In this document: in pieces, positions 24,356-33,620 of the stretch | Numbering within the stretch: the first letter of the stretch is position 1 | Layout of the letters: each line of letters begins with the position of its first letter | Assembly: GCA_016932615.1 (NCBI GenBank) | Contig: JAFGCN010000029.1 | Coordinates: 1-45,231, forward strand | Length of the DNA: 45,231 nucleotides | Origin: Candidatus Aenigmatarchaeota archaeon | GTDB lineage: Archaea > Aenigmatarchaeota > Aenigmatarchaeia > QMZS01 | Direction of reading: 5' to 3' | Translations under genes and position numbers: made by a program | The notes under the pieces: generated by a model | Database searches by the model: none | What the model saw: the letters and a program-made list of their open reading frames with translations, nothing else | Told to the model about the DNA's origin: nothing

Positions 24356-25488
24356 TATAAGTCTTTTGGCTTCATTGTCTTGAACCGTCTCAAAACTATC
24401 GACTCAACTTCAAATGGCTTTCCAAGAATCCCCTCAAGGTTTGGCCTGCTTTTCCCTGTAAGAAAGGAGTTCACTGAAAATCCGACAGTGGTTTCCACTT
24501 CAAGAAGCATCTTGTCTCCTTCAAACTTTGGTGAAATCTTTCTCATGTAAGGCCTTCTTGTTTTCTGCTTTAATATCTGGACAACCCTCTTTTTCCTCAA
24601 AGCCCTTATCGCCTTAATGGCCTCCTTTTTCTCCTCCTCGCTAAGTGGCTCAAACTTGAGGGTTATGAGAAAATTGGCTGCAATCTTGTCGCTTTTCATG
24701 GCATCAAGCTCCTCTTTGCTTGAAAAAGACATTTTAGAAACCGAGATGGACTTTCTCTGGTTTATTTCGCTGCGGATTTTTCCGAGCTTGAGCTTTCTGA
24801 CCTTTGGTGTCCTGAGCATGAGGACAAACGGGCGATAGGCAGCCGTAAGCGTGTTTTCCTCGAGCCGCCCTACTGAATAGAAAACCGCCTCTCTAGCGCC
24901 CGACTTTTCAAGGAAGGTTCCTTCAATATACTTTTGCACCTTTCCTTTCGGGAGAAGCTTCTTGTACCCACCCTTTATGTAAAGCGGGGAAACCTGGGCA
25001 ATTATCTTGCCGTTTGGAATATCTATGATAGCAGTCATATCGGGCCCGTCAAACTCTATTTTCTTTCCTGTCTTTTCCCTGACCTTGAGCCCCACGGACC
25101 GGTTGAAATTGGACTTTATGGACTCGCAGGAGCCGACGCCGTGCTCTTCCCAGAACTCTTCCTCTATCGTGAACAGCTCAGGAGGCAGTATGGAGCCCAC
25201 AAGAAAGGTCTCATAGTCAAACTCCTTCACGGCTTCGGCTACCATTTCCGAGTACGTCTCGACCTCCCTGAAAAGGTTCTTGCACAGGCAGCAGTTCTCG
25301 ACCTTTTTGTATTCTGCCGGCTTTTCTCTTGCAGCGTCCTCCAGGATTATAAAATTCCTTATGGCCCGCCCAATCTCAAAATTGGGAAGCTTTGGGTTAA
25401 GGGCATGAAACTGCCTGCCGAGGCACTCGTCGCATATTTCGCAGCTCTTGATTATTTCCCTGGCCCTTCCAGACAAGTCCGCTTCCAT
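24352..25488 (-). CDS. Pus10-like tRNA pseudouridine synthase, catalytic Asp apparently lost
   Basis: 378 aa. Archaeal Pus10 makes pseudouridine at tRNA positions 54 and 55. Homology: N-terminal zinc-type Cys (CEICDEC and CCLC), the THUMP-like middle, SPLYIKGGYKKLLPKGKVQ, YRPFVLMLRTPKVRKLKL, and the C-terminal VGFSVNSFLTGKSRPNLEG. In known Pus10 a GREDxDxR stretch before GRPF carries the catalytic Asp. Here the stretch is GRLEENTLTAAYRPF (207-221), without Asp, and the Cys-rich insert after the IPQ-like site is missing. It is probably inactive as a synthase, or divergent in mechanism. Confidence 0.82.
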   Translation of the reverse strand: MEADLSGRAREIIKSCEICDECLGRQFHALNPKLPNFEIGRAIRNFIILEDAAREKPAEYKKVENCCLCKNLFREVETYSEMVAEAVKEFDYETFLVGSILPPELFTIEEEFWEEHGVGSCESIKSNFNRSVGLKVREKTGKKIEFDGPDMTAIIDIPNGKIIAQVSPLYIKGGYKKLLPKGKVQKYIEGTFLEKSGAREAVFYSVGRLEENTLTAAYRPFVLMLRTPKVRKLKLGKIRSEINQRKSISVSKMSFSSKEELDAMKSDKIAANFLITLKFEPLSEEEKKEAIKAIRALRKKRVVQILKQKTRRPYMRKISPKFEGDKMLLEVETTVGFSVNSFLTGKSRPNLEGILGKPFEVESIVLRRFKTMKPKDLY

Positions 25489-25518
25489 AAGATAAAGGCG
25501 GGCAAAATGGTTAAGAAG

Positions 25519-26685
25519 TCAGTTCAGGCCGCTCAAAAGCGCCTCCTTTTCGGCAAAAGCCCCGTCAAAATAAGAGTATGACTTCCAGGAAAGGGTTTTG
25601 CTGTCGAAAAGGAAAAAATCCTTGTCAGTGATTACTGTCGAAATCCAGGATTTAGGGCGCTTGTCTACCCAAAGCTCTTCATCGAGCAGGTAAACGCCGC
25701 TGTTTTCCCGGTTTAAGTTCCCAAAAAAAGACCCGTCCTGCGGCTCGATTAGGTACGCCCCGTCAAGCTCTTCCAGGTCCCCGATGGATTCCAGGGGTGA
25801 GCTGCTAAAGGCAATCATGCAGTGGCCGGAAATGCTCCTGAGAACCGGGTCGTAGAGGTTTCCGCAGACGATGTTTGGGTAAATATAGTCCTGAAAGTCG
25901 ATTTGGGAGACGCCCTCCAGAAACCAGCCCTTCTGGAAGTTAAGCCAGTATGTCCCGCCCAAGTCTCCTTCTTCAGGCACGAACCAGCCCTCGAGGATAA
26001 CCTCCTTTCCTTCGCAGCGGCTTACAGCGTAATTGTACTCTGCCTTGTAAAACAGCGAATAGTCCTCGCAGTCACCGCCACCGTTAGCCAGGAATTCCTG
26101 CAGGGACAGCAAACGGTCAATCTCGCCCGAGGATTCAACATCCGAAATATACGAAAGGTGAAGCTTTTTCGAGTTCACCAGATAAAAGCAGCCAAGCTTT
26201 ATGCGGCAGGTGCTGCTTTTTACCTCGTAGCAATTTTCATCGATTTTCCTCTTCGCATCATTTTCCTTTTTCGAGTCGCCCAGTAGCGCATTCTCGCTAA
26301 ACCACTCCATGGAATCCTGAATCTGCTGGCGGTAATCCTGCACTTCCTCTATCAGCCCGGAAGTTTCCTCCTTGAGGTTTCCATAAGCCGCCTTTATTGC
26401 CGCGCACTCTTCTTCGAGCCGGGACATGTTTGACTCAAGAGCGGAAAAATCTTCTTCCAGGAGGGAATAATCGTTTTGGATAACCGATAAATTCTCTTTC
26501 AGTAAAGACGCTTCCCTTTGGAGGGAAGAAACCTGCGTTTCTTTGCCGGAAAGCTCTGATGAAAGCCCTATTATTTGCGCCTGCTGAAGAACTGCCAGGA
26601 AAAAGAGGGCTAGAGCCAAAGCCGCCAGAACAAGATTAACCCGGGAAGGAAACCTGCCTAATGTCTGTAATCCTGACACGCCCAT
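25519..26685 (-). CDS. Membrane-anchored coiled-coil protein with transglutaminase-like domain
   Basis: 388 aa. One N-terminal membrane helix (about 17-40), a long coiled coil (about 41-125), then a C-terminal globular part. NGGGDCEDYSLFYKAEY puts Cys206 in the position of the transglutaminase-like nucleophile (GDCxD). His288 in SGHCMIAF and Asp317 in LIEPQDG can complete the triad. Families with this fold include proteases and amidases. It probably lies outside the cell, cleaving or linking peptides; the substrate is unknown. It begins 54 bp from the divergent DNA ligase gene. Confidence 0.8.
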   Translation of the reverse strand: MGVSGLQTLGRFPSRVNLVLAALALALFFLAVLQQAQIIGLSSELSGKETQVSSLQREASLLKENLSVIQNDYSLLEEDFSALESNMSRLEEECAAIKAAYGNLKEETSGLIEEVQDYRQQIQDSMEWFSENALLGDSKKENDAKRKIDENCYEVKSSTCRIKLGCFYLVNSKKLHLSYISDVESSGEIDRLLSLQEFLANGGGDCEDYSLFYKAEYNYAVSRCEGKEVILEGWFVPEEGDLGGTYWLNFQKGWFLEGVSQIDFQDYIYPNIVCGNLYDPVLRSISGHCMIAFSSSPLESIGDLEELDGAYLIEPQDGSFFGNLNRENSGVYLLDEELWVDKRPKSWISTVITDKDFFLFDSKTLSWKSYSYFDGAFAEKEALLSGLN

Positions 26686-26739
26686 AATATAATTTAGGGA
26701 TTTGGAGAGAAAAGGTATTGATTTGAAAATAGGTTCTTT

Positions 26740-28398
26740 ATGGACTATTCAAAACTCGCTGAAGTTTATGAAAAGCTCGAAGGGACGACAAAAAAGCTGG
26801 AAAAGACTGCCATCCTGGCCGAGTTCATCAAAGGCATTGATGACGATTACGAGCTTAGAATCGTGATGGCGCTTCTCCAGGGAAAAATATACCACGAAAG
26901 CGAGGAGATGGAGGTGGGGGTTGCAAGCAAAATTGTTGTCTCTGCCCTCCAGAAACTTGGATTTTCCAAAAAGGCAATTCTCGACATCCTAAAGGAAACC
27001 GGAGACCTGGGGCTGACAGCAGAAAAGCTTGTGAGGGAAAAAAAGCAGATGAGCCTGCTTAAGCGAACCCTTAATATCGAAAAGGTATATGACTCCCTGA
27101 GGGAGCTCGCAACGCTGACCGGGAAAAACTCCCAGGGCAAAAAGCAGAACGTGATGATTGAGCTTCTGAATTTCGCTGAAGGTTCTGAAGCAAAGTACAT
27201 TATCCGAACTGTCCTTGAGGAGCTGCGGCTTGGAACCGCTGAAGGGATACTCCGGGACTCCATTGCAAAGGCATACGAAATACCTTCCGAAACGGTTGAA
27301 GGGGCGTACAACCTGAAAACGGATTTTGGCGAGGTTGCAGTTATAGCTAAAAATGAGGGCTCGGAAGGACTCCTAAAGGCAGAGCTTGAGATAGGAAAAC
27401 CCATCCGGGTAATGCTTGCCGAAAAATCCGAGAGTCTCGAAAAAGCCCTTGAAAGCGCTGAGGATCCCGCAATAGAGGTCAAGTATGACGGGCTTCGGAC
27501 ACTGATTGAAAAAGACGGGAAAAAAATATGGGTGTTTACAAGGCGTCTTGAAAACGTGACAAAGCAGTTTCCCGACCTCGTAAAGCTTGCAAGGGAAAAT
27601 ATCCTGGCAGAAAAAGCGATTGTCGAGGGCGAAACCATAGGGCTCCGGGAAGGAAAACCACTTCCCTTCCAGGAATTGTCAAAACGAATACACCGAAAAT
27701 ACGAAATCAGGGACACTTCAAAGGAAATACCTATCCAGGCAAACCTTTTCGACTGCCTTCTCATTGGCGACAGGGAGATTATGATGCTGCCTTTCAGGGA
27801 AAGGCGGGCGGAGCTTGAAAAAATTATCAATGTGGTGCCAGGCAAGTTCCAGCTTGCCGAGCAGATTGTGACAAAAGACTTAAAAAAAGCAGAAAAATTC
27901 TACAAAAATGCCCTTGAGTTAGGCCAGGAAGGCGTTATGGTCAAAAATTTGAGTAAGCCCTACCAGCCGGGAAAAAGGGTAGGAAATATGTACAAGGTCA
28001 AGCCCGAAAAGGAAACGCTTGATGTTGCAATAACTGGCGCTGAGTGGGGAGAAGGAAGGCGCGCCCAGTGGCTTGGCTCGTTTACTCTCTCCATCAGGGA
28101 CCCTGAAACCGGAGACCTCCTGGAAATTGGAAAGCTTGGAACCGGGCTGACTGATGAGCAGTTCAGGGAAGCAACAGAGATTCTAAAGCCCCTGATTGAG
28201 CTTGAAAAGGATAATTCCGTGCGGCTCCGTCCCAAAATAGTAATAGAGGTCGGCTACCAGGAAATACAAAAGTCTCCAAACTACAAATCCGGCTTTGCGC
28301 TGAGGTTCCCTAAACTGGTGAGGTTTCGGGACGACAAAAGCATTGATGATGTCGATTCCCTTGAACGGGTGGAGGGGCTTTTCAGAAAAGGCGCCTGA
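26740..28398 (+). CDS. lig: ATP-dependent DNA ligase
   Basis: Seals nicks in DNA replication and repair. 552 aa, the archaeal LigI length. The N-terminal DNA-binding domain covers about 1-210. The adenylated Lys is K248 in EVKYDGLRT (motif I). Motif III is DCLLIGDREIMM, motif IV EGVMVKN, motif V LDVAITGAEWGEG and motif VI RFPKLVRFRDDK. It appears complete. Neighbours are unrelated; 127 bp of AT-rich sequence with promoter elements follows before the glycosyltransferase. Confidence 0.97.
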   Translation: MDYSKLAEVYEKLEGTTKKLEKTAILAEFIKGIDDDYELRIVMALLQGKIYHESEEMEVGVASKIVVSALQKLGFSKKAILDILKETGDLGLTAEKLVREKKQMSLLKRTLNIEKVYDSLRELATLTGKNSQGKKQNVMIELLNFAEGSEAKYIIRTVLEELRLGTAEGILRDSIAKAYEIPSETVEGAYNLKTDFGEVAVIAKNEGSEGLLKAELEIGKPIRVMLAEKSESLEKALESAEDPAIEVKYDGLRTLIEKDGKKIWVFTRRLENVTKQFPDLVKLARENILAEKAIVEGETIGLREGKPLPFQELSKRIHRKYEIRDTSKEIPIQANLFDCLLIGDREIMMLPFRERRAELEKIINVVPGKFQLAEQIVTKDLKKAEKFYKNALELGQEGVMVKNLSKPYQPGKRVGNMYKVKPEKETLDVAITGAEWGEGRRAQWLGSFTLSIRDPETGDLLEIGKLGTGLTDEQFREATEILKPLIELEKDNSVRLRPKIVIEVGYQEIQKSPNYKSGFALRFPKLVRFRDDKSIDDVDSLERVEGLFRKGA

Positions 28399-28462
28399 AA
28401 AAAGATATGCCTCCATAGGACAAAGTGAGCTTAAAAAAGGTAAAATGGGTCGAAATAAGGCA

Positions 28463-28492
28463 TTTTAAATATATATAACCCAGGGGTATCAA
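28463..28492 (+). promoter_or_regulatory. TATA-like element followed by ACCCAGGGGTATCAA
   Basis: TTTTAAATATATATA is followed directly by ACCCAGGGGTATCAA in the DNA ligase-glycosyltransferase gap. A near copy with the same TATA-first arrangement lies on the minus strand at 35943-35968. It could be an upstream promoter, an operator or an RNA start. Confidence 0.35.
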
Positions 28493-28498
28493 TCCATA

Positions 28499-28508
28499 AG
28501 TATATAAT
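28499..28508 (+). promoter_or_regulatory. TATA box of the glycosyltransferase gene
   Basis: AGTATATAAT, centred about 23 bp before the ATG at 28526. Confidence 0.5.
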
Positions 28509-28525
28509 TTTGACTAACTAATAGT

Positions 28526-29554
28526 ATGAAAATATCCATTTTAATACCCTGTTATAATGAGGAAAAAACCATAAAGGCATGCATAGAGTCATGCTTCTGC
28601 CAGACCAGAAAGCCGGACGAAATCGTAATTGTCGATGACGGAAGCACTGACAGCACGCCCCAAATCCTGAAATCCTTCGGGAAAAAAATAAGGGCAGTAA
28701 GGACTCCAAAAAATACGGGAAACAAAAGCAAGGCCCAGGAATTCGGCCTGAAATACGTGACTGGAGATGTTTTCATTACTGCTGATGCAGATACCCTGCT
28801 TCACTGCGACTTTGTAAAGCAAATAGAGCGAGACTTTCAGGACAAAAGCATCGCCGCAGTGGCGGGCTATGTCAAAAGCTTGAAGGAAAACTGGCTCACC
28901 TCCTGCAGGGAGCTGGATTATATTATCGGACAGGATATCCACAAGGTTGCCCAAGCGCATATAGACGCGCTTTTTGTAATGCCTGGCTGCTCAAGCGCCT
29001 TTCGAACCGGGATATTCAGAAAATACATCTCATTTGACCACGACACTCTCACTGAAGACCTGGACTTTACGTACAAGCTGCATGAAAACAACCTGAAAAT
29101 AAAATATAACCAGAACGCCATATCCTATACGCAGGATCCAGCAACAATTAAGGCATACATACGCCAAATGAAGCGCTGGTACAGCGGCGGCTGGCAGAAC
29201 CTGGTAAAGCACAGAAAAGTGGCATCCAAAAGGCCGGGAAACGCACTTGAGCTATCACTAATATATATGGAAGGGCTGACTTTCTCACTGCTTATTTTTG
29301 TAGTGCCTTTGCTGAGCATGTCTTTCTTTGTGAACTTCATGGCTTCCTACTTTGTCCTGCTTTTCCTGTTTGCGTTCTACGGCTCCTACATCAGAAAGAG
29401 AATGGACATTCTAATCTACTTTCCTCTTTACACACTGCTCATATTTCTAAACGCATCGCTCCTTCTCATGACCTTTACAAGCGAGGTCGTCCTGAAGAAG
29501 AAAAACAACGATTGGGACAAGCTGGAGCGGAGGAAAATAAAATGCAGTTTGTAG
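28526..29554 (+). CDS. Family 2 glycosyltransferase (processive type)
   Basis: 342 aa, GT-A fold then C-terminal membrane helices. Motifs: ISILIPCYNEEKTI, IVIVDDGSTDST, the DxD-like ITADADTLLH, TEDLDFTYKL (catalytic base region) and QMKRWYSGGW (QxxRW, typical of processive enzymes such as chitin, cellulose or PgaC synthases). Helices at about 252-272, 276-290 and 303-322. It probably makes a cell-surface polysaccharide. It overlaps the start of the deacetylase gene by 13 bp, so the two work together. Confidence 0.92.
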   Translation: MKISILIPCYNEEKTIKACIESCFCQTRKPDEIVIVDDGSTDSTPQILKSFGKKIRAVRTPKNTGNKSKAQEFGLKYVTGDVFITADADTLLHCDFVKQIERDFQDKSIAAVAGYVKSLKENWLTSCRELDYIIGQDIHKVAQAHIDALFVMPGCSSAFRTGIFRKYISFDHDTLTEDLDFTYKLHENNLKIKYNQNAISYTQDPATIKAYIRQMKRWYSGGWQNLVKHRKVASKRPGNALELSLIYMEGLTFSLLIFVVPLLSMSFFVNFMASYFVLLFLFAFYGSYIRKRMDILIYFPLYTLLIFLNASLLLMTFTSEVVLKKKNNDWDKLERRKIKCSL

Positions 29555-30483
29555 GGGGTCTTTCATTGGCGGTGCACATACTGATAATTATCGTGTTTGC
29601 TGTAAAAAAGAAGCTGAACATTGCGCTAGGGCGCTTTAGTTCAGGGCCTCTTAAGAAGATACTCCCTCTAGTCATTATCTCCTGCCTTTTCTTCATAATC
29701 TCGACCAGCTCAATTGCCGCACTCAATACCACCTTAAATAGCCGCCCTAACTGGGAATTGCTTGAGACGCCCGAAAAGTGCCAGGAAATAACACCGGAAA
29801 TAAGCCAGAGAACCGTTGTTCTGAGAATTGATGACGTGCAGGCATTTGCCTGGAGAAACGCTACCATTACGTTACTTGGCGACTCCCTGCAGAGAGGAAT
29901 TCCCCTTTCCGTGGGATTAATCCCTTATGCAATCGAAAGTGATGCCGAGATGTACAGATTTCTCTATGAAAACCGGTGCAAAATCGAAATATGCCTTCAC
30001 GGCTGGAGCCTGACTTCAAAAGCGCATAGCCGGTATGAAATCGAAAGGCAGGAAATAGACAAAAGCGCAAATGACCTAATGCGTGCAAAGTCAAAAATGG
30101 AGCAGCTTTTCGGGGTAGAAATTGTCACCTTTATGCCGCCCGAAAATGTTTACCCGGAAGCGCTTGAAAGCGTTATCCAAAATGCAGGATTTAGTATAAT
30201 CTCCTCGGAAGGAAGTGGATACTATGACTACACTGCTTCGACATACAACTTCCAGAAGAATGAGATTGTAAGCACCCAGGAGATAATTGAATTGTGCGAG
30301 AAGGCCTTCTATGAAGGCCAGCCATGTATCATAATGGTCCACCCACAGGATTACACAACTGGCGGCATGCTCGACAAGGAAAAATATAAAAATTACCTCC
30401 AGATGCTCGATGAGCTTGAAAAAAGAGGAGTAAGCTTTGCCCGGCTTAAAGATTTGCCAGAAGAGGCGTTAGCTGGGGAGTAA
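29542..30483 (+). CDS. Polysaccharide deacetylase-like protein (DUF2334 type)
   Basis: 313 aa from the ATG at 29542, inside the end of the glycosyltransferase. N-terminal helices at about 8-21 and 40-57, so the catalytic part faces outside. LRIDDVQAF gives the D-D pair, IEICLHGW the metal His (153), KAHSRYE a second His (162), and CIIMVHPQDY the late His. MPPENVYPEA resembles the conserved Pro segment. It probably deacetylates the product of the preceding glycosyltransferase, as PgaB does for PgaC. Convergent with the DUF2330-like gene. Confidence 0.85.
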   Translation: MQFVGGLSLAVHILIIIVFAVKKKLNIALGRFSSGPLKKILPLVIISCLFFIISTSSIAALNTTLNSRPNWELLETPEKCQEITPEISQRTVVLRIDDVQAFAWRNATITLLGDSLQRGIPLSVGLIPYAIESDAEMYRFLYENRCKIEICLHGWSLTSKAHSRYEIERQEIDKSANDLMRAKSKMEQLFGVEIVTFMPPENVYPEALESVIQNAGFSIISSEGSGYYDYTASTYNFQKNEIVSTQEIIELCEKAFYEGQPCIIMVHPQDYTTGGMLDKEKYKNYLQMLDELEKRGVSFARLKDLPEEALAGE

Positions 30484-30506
30484 GTAGGCAGCAGGCGTAA
30501 GCCAGA

Positions 30507-32225
30507 TTACAGCAACAAACCGTAGAATATCCAGGTGGCAAAAATCATGGCCAGGAAAATCACCGAGAACAGTATCGTAAGCTTGAGTAGGTTCTTGTTT
30601 TTGTAGTAGCCCCAGGTGACTGGAAGTATGAACAGCAGAAGAAAGGTTATCATGACAGGCCAGGCCATCAGGAACTCCATCAAATCGAAAAGACTTGGAT
30701 AGCGCAAAAGGCGTGGAAGTGTAGACAGCGCCAGGATGAGCATCGGCAGGATGCTTAAGGCAACAGAAGCCAGAAACGCCTTGAACATAATCTCCCCGTG
30801 GCTTACTTTTGCCTTAACAGTTTCCTTCACGCTTGTAAAGCGGGACTCCACCTTGAAAACGTAAGCTGCCAGCAGGTAACCGATTATAGTAAGCGAATTT
30901 GCAAGCCCCAGAAGCGCAAATTTCCTGCCATCGGGCTTATTTTTCCTGAAAAGGAAAGTCCCGGCAACAAAGCTTGCGGCAGCTGAAAGCACAAGGAAGG
31001 TAACCAGCGCCCACCAGAAGGTGTGCTCATAAATAACATCTGCTAATGCCACCTTCAAAGGAGCCCGGGAGGCAATCCAAAGATCATCTATCAGATACTT
31101 GGAGGGGGCGTTTATCTCAATTTTGGTGTATTCCTCTACTGAAGAAGAGGAGCCCCCATAGAAACTTGACAACTCCCGGGAGTAAGGGGCATAGCTAGAA
31201 ACCTGATAAGTGGTTGTAGCGTAGGGCTTTATCTTGGAGTAAACCTCTGGAGTTACGTGTCCTAGGACATATACCTTCATAGGTATAACTTTGCTTTCAT
31301 AGGTGCTTGTAAGCTTCATCGGGAAGAATATCTTTTCTGTTGGAAAGCTTACAAATATGCTCAGGCGCTTTGCAGGGTAATTTTTATAGTCATAATAGGT
31401 CTCTGGATAGTTTTCCCAGTAGTACTCCTCACACAGTTCGATTGGAACTGTTCTACCGGCATCACAATGAGAGTCCGACCAGTAGGGAATTCTATCGGAT
31501 GACCTGCAGCAGTAATCTCCTCTATAGATGGGGTCTCTTGTGCTGTCGCCCTGAGAGCCGAGGTTTCCGGTGTACCAGGAAACGACAAACGAATAATCCT
31601 TTTCTAGATAAGTCTCTGCAACATTGTTGAACTTTTCAGGTATTGTCAGGTTCTTTGAAAGCAGGTACCTGTAAAATGATTCCTTATCCTCAGCAGTTAT
31701 AAGCTCAGTAGTGAGCCCAAGCTTTTCAAGGTGCTCATAGACCATAACTCCCTGCACGGAATCGTAACCTGAGAGGGCCTTTGTATTTTCAAGAACTGAT
31801 ACGCTCATGGTGCCCATGAGCCAGAAGGGAATTCCAATCGGGAAAGTGTAGACTTGTGTAAGAGACATCATGAATAGAGATTCTGAAACCTTCTCTTTTG
31901 CCTCACCGCCAACTTCGTTTCCGTAAAAAGATGGAAACTCATTAAAAGTGTCAATAAGCACGTCATCCGGCTTTGCGGGAACCGGAAAAATCCAGACTGC
32001 GCCGCTTGAAGCAAAATCTTCCGACTCGATTGACAGAAGCATCCTTTCCATCCCGCCCGCATAGTTTATTGCGCAGACCTGGTTATTCATGTCCTGAAGC
32101 TCATAAACTAACAGGTCATCGTAACTTGGCCTGAAAAGCCCGCCATCGGCAAAAGCACAAGCCGAGAATGCAAAAAACACGGATAAGAGTAGACCAAACA
32201 GGGCAACTATGCCTCTGCACTTCAT
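30507..32225 (-). CDS. DUF2330-like secreted/membrane protein
   Basis: 572 aa. A signal peptide (GIVALFGLLLSVFFAFSACAFA) is followed by DGGLFRPSYDDLLVYELQ, a DUF2330-like start, with ERMLLSIESED and VWIFPVPAKPDDV typical of that family. The outer region (to about 395) contains a Cys pair cluster (DYCCRSSD). At least four membrane helices follow (about 402-425, 440-460, 488-507, 520-545 and 550-570). Function unknown. It is a large surface protein, transcribed divergently from the DHH gene. Confidence 0.78.
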   Translation of the reverse strand: MKCRGIVALFGLLLSVFFAFSACAFADGGLFRPSYDDLLVYELQDMNNQVCAINYAGGMERMLLSIESEDFASSGAVWIFPVPAKPDDVLIDTFNEFPSFYGNEVGGEAKEKVSESLFMMSLTQVYTFPIGIPFWLMGTMSVSVLENTKALSGYDSVQGVMVYEHLEKLGLTTELITAEDKESFYRYLLSKNLTIPEKFNNVAETYLEKDYSFVVSWYTGNLGSQGDSTRDPIYRGDYCCRSSDRIPYWSDSHCDAGRTVPIELCEEYYWENYPETYYDYKNYPAKRLSIFVSFPTEKIFFPMKLTSTYESKVIPMKVYVLGHVTPEVYSKIKPYATTTYQVSSYAPYSRELSSFYGGSSSSVEEYTKIEINAPSKYLIDDLWIASRAPLKVALADVIYEHTFWWALVTFLVLSAAASFVAGTFLFRKNKPDGRKFALLGLANSLTIIGYLLAAYVFKVESRFTSVKETVKAKVSHGEIMFKAFLASVALSILPMLILALSTLPRLLRYPSLFDLMEFLMAWPVMITFLLLFILPVTWGYYKNKNLLKLTILFSVIFLAMIFATWIFYGLLL

Positions 32226-32293
32226 AAGTATATCCAGGGTTTTATATATTACAATTCAATAGGCAGCCCTTTAATTGCATTCAGAATATACTA

Positions 32294-33589
32294 ATGGACT
32301 TTAAAGAAGCCGTTCAAAAAACAAGAAACGCAAAAAAAATCCTTGTCGTGTCGCACTACGACTGTGACGGCATATGCTCTGCAAAGATTCTCTCCGAGGC
32401 CCTGAGAAGGGAAGGAAAAATTGTGGAGGTCATGGTTGCAAAAGAGATAAGTGAAGAGATTATCGAAAAGGTGAAAAAAATTGAGTCAGACCTGATAATA
32501 TTTTCAGACCTTGGCTCCGGATACCTCTCCCTTATCCCAAAAGACAGAAACATCGTGATACTTGACCACCATGAGCCGGAAACGCCTGAAGTTTCTCCCA
32601 ACATAACCCACATAAACCCCTGCACGGAAGGAAAAACGCTTTGCGGCTCGGGAGTCTGCTACTGCTTTGCAAAAGGGCTTAGCAAGAACAATTTTGACCT
32701 TGTGGACTTTGCGGTTGTCGGCTCTATCGGTGACAACCAGGTGCAGGAAGGGGAAAACAAGAATATTGTCGATGAAGCCGAAAAACTCGGGCGGCTCCAG
32801 ACAGAAAAAGGCCTGAACATTTTTGGGCATGTGAACCGCCCCCTCAGCAGGTCGCTTATGAACTCAAACCACATACCACTTAAAAGCGAGTCCGAAGCAA
32901 TACAGTTCCTGAGGGAACTGAACATTGAAATCAACGGGAATGGCAAGATCAAAAGCTACTGCGACCTTGCCGACAGGGAAAAAGAAATACTGAAAAACGA
33001 AATCCTGAAGGAAGCCCTAAGGCAGGACCTTGCAGAGCCATCAAAAGTATTTTCAAATATTTACATTCTCACACAGAAGCCAAAAAAGATTATGGACGCA
33101 CAGGAGCTTTCTACAACTCTCAACGCTTTTGGGCGGCTTGAGAAGTTCGACGAGGTTTTCGAGGTCCTTTCGGGAAACCTAGAAAAAATAGATGAAGTCA
33201 TGTACGAGTACCGCCAGAAAATCTCAAGCGGGCTTTCGTGGCTTAACAAAAACCTGCCCAGTTTCCCCACTGATGAGCTTGCAATGTATATAGACGCCAA
33301 AAACAATGTAGACGAAAATATCATAGGCACAATTGTCTCCATCTACATAAACAATGCCGAAAGCAGGCCGGTCGTCATCGGGCTTGCAGAAGGAAAGGAA
33401 GGCATAAAGATTTCGGCGCGCTCGAAAAACGATAAGGTGGACCTTGACGAAGTGATAAGCAGGGTTTGCGCCGAGTGCGGTGGCTATGGGGGAGGCCACC
33501 CCAAGGCAGCCGGAGGAAAAATAGCCCTCGGAAAAGCCGGGGAATTCATCGAAAAAATGCAAAAAGGGCTTAAAGGGCATTCCTGTTGA
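32294..33589 (+). CDS. DHH-family phosphoesterase (RecJ/GAN-like)
   Basis: 431 aa. Motif I is VSHYDCDGICSA, motif III VILDHHEPET, motif IV VVGSIGDNQ, and the C-terminal DHHA1 motif is GGYGGGHPKAAGG. Archaeal relatives are single-strand exonucleases tied to the replisome (GAN, which binds GINS) or repair enzymes; oligonucleotide phosphatases are the alternative. A linker region (about 195-300) resembles the archaeal RecJ-like proteins. It precedes the eS1 gene by 31 bp, so the two may be co-transcribed. Confidence 0.9.
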   Translation: MDFKEAVQKTRNAKKILVVSHYDCDGICSAKILSEALRREGKIVEVMVAKEISEEIIEKVKKIESDLIIFSDLGSGYLSLIPKDRNIVILDHHEPETPEVSPNITHINPCTEGKTLCGSGVCYCFAKGLSKNNFDLVDFAVVGSIGDNQVQEGENKNIVDEAEKLGRLQTEKGLNIFGHVNRPLSRSLMNSNHIPLKSESEAIQFLRELNIEINGNGKIKSYCDLADREKEILKNEILKEALRQDLAEPSKVFSNIYILTQKPKKIMDAQELSTTLNAFGRLEKFDEVFEVLSGNLEKIDEVMYEYRQKISSGLSWLNKNLPSFPTDELAMYIDAKNNVDENIIGTIVSIYINNAESRPVVIGLAEGKEGIKISARSKNDKVDLDEVISRVCAECGGYGGGHPKAAGGKIALGKAGEFIEKMQKGLKGHSC

Positions 33590-33620
33590 GTTTTTAAAGA
33601 TTAGGGGGAGTATTATTATA

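Noticed and set aside
26847-27845. 332-codon minus-strand ORF
   Set aside because: It is a Ser/Arg-rich shadow of the DNA ligase gene.
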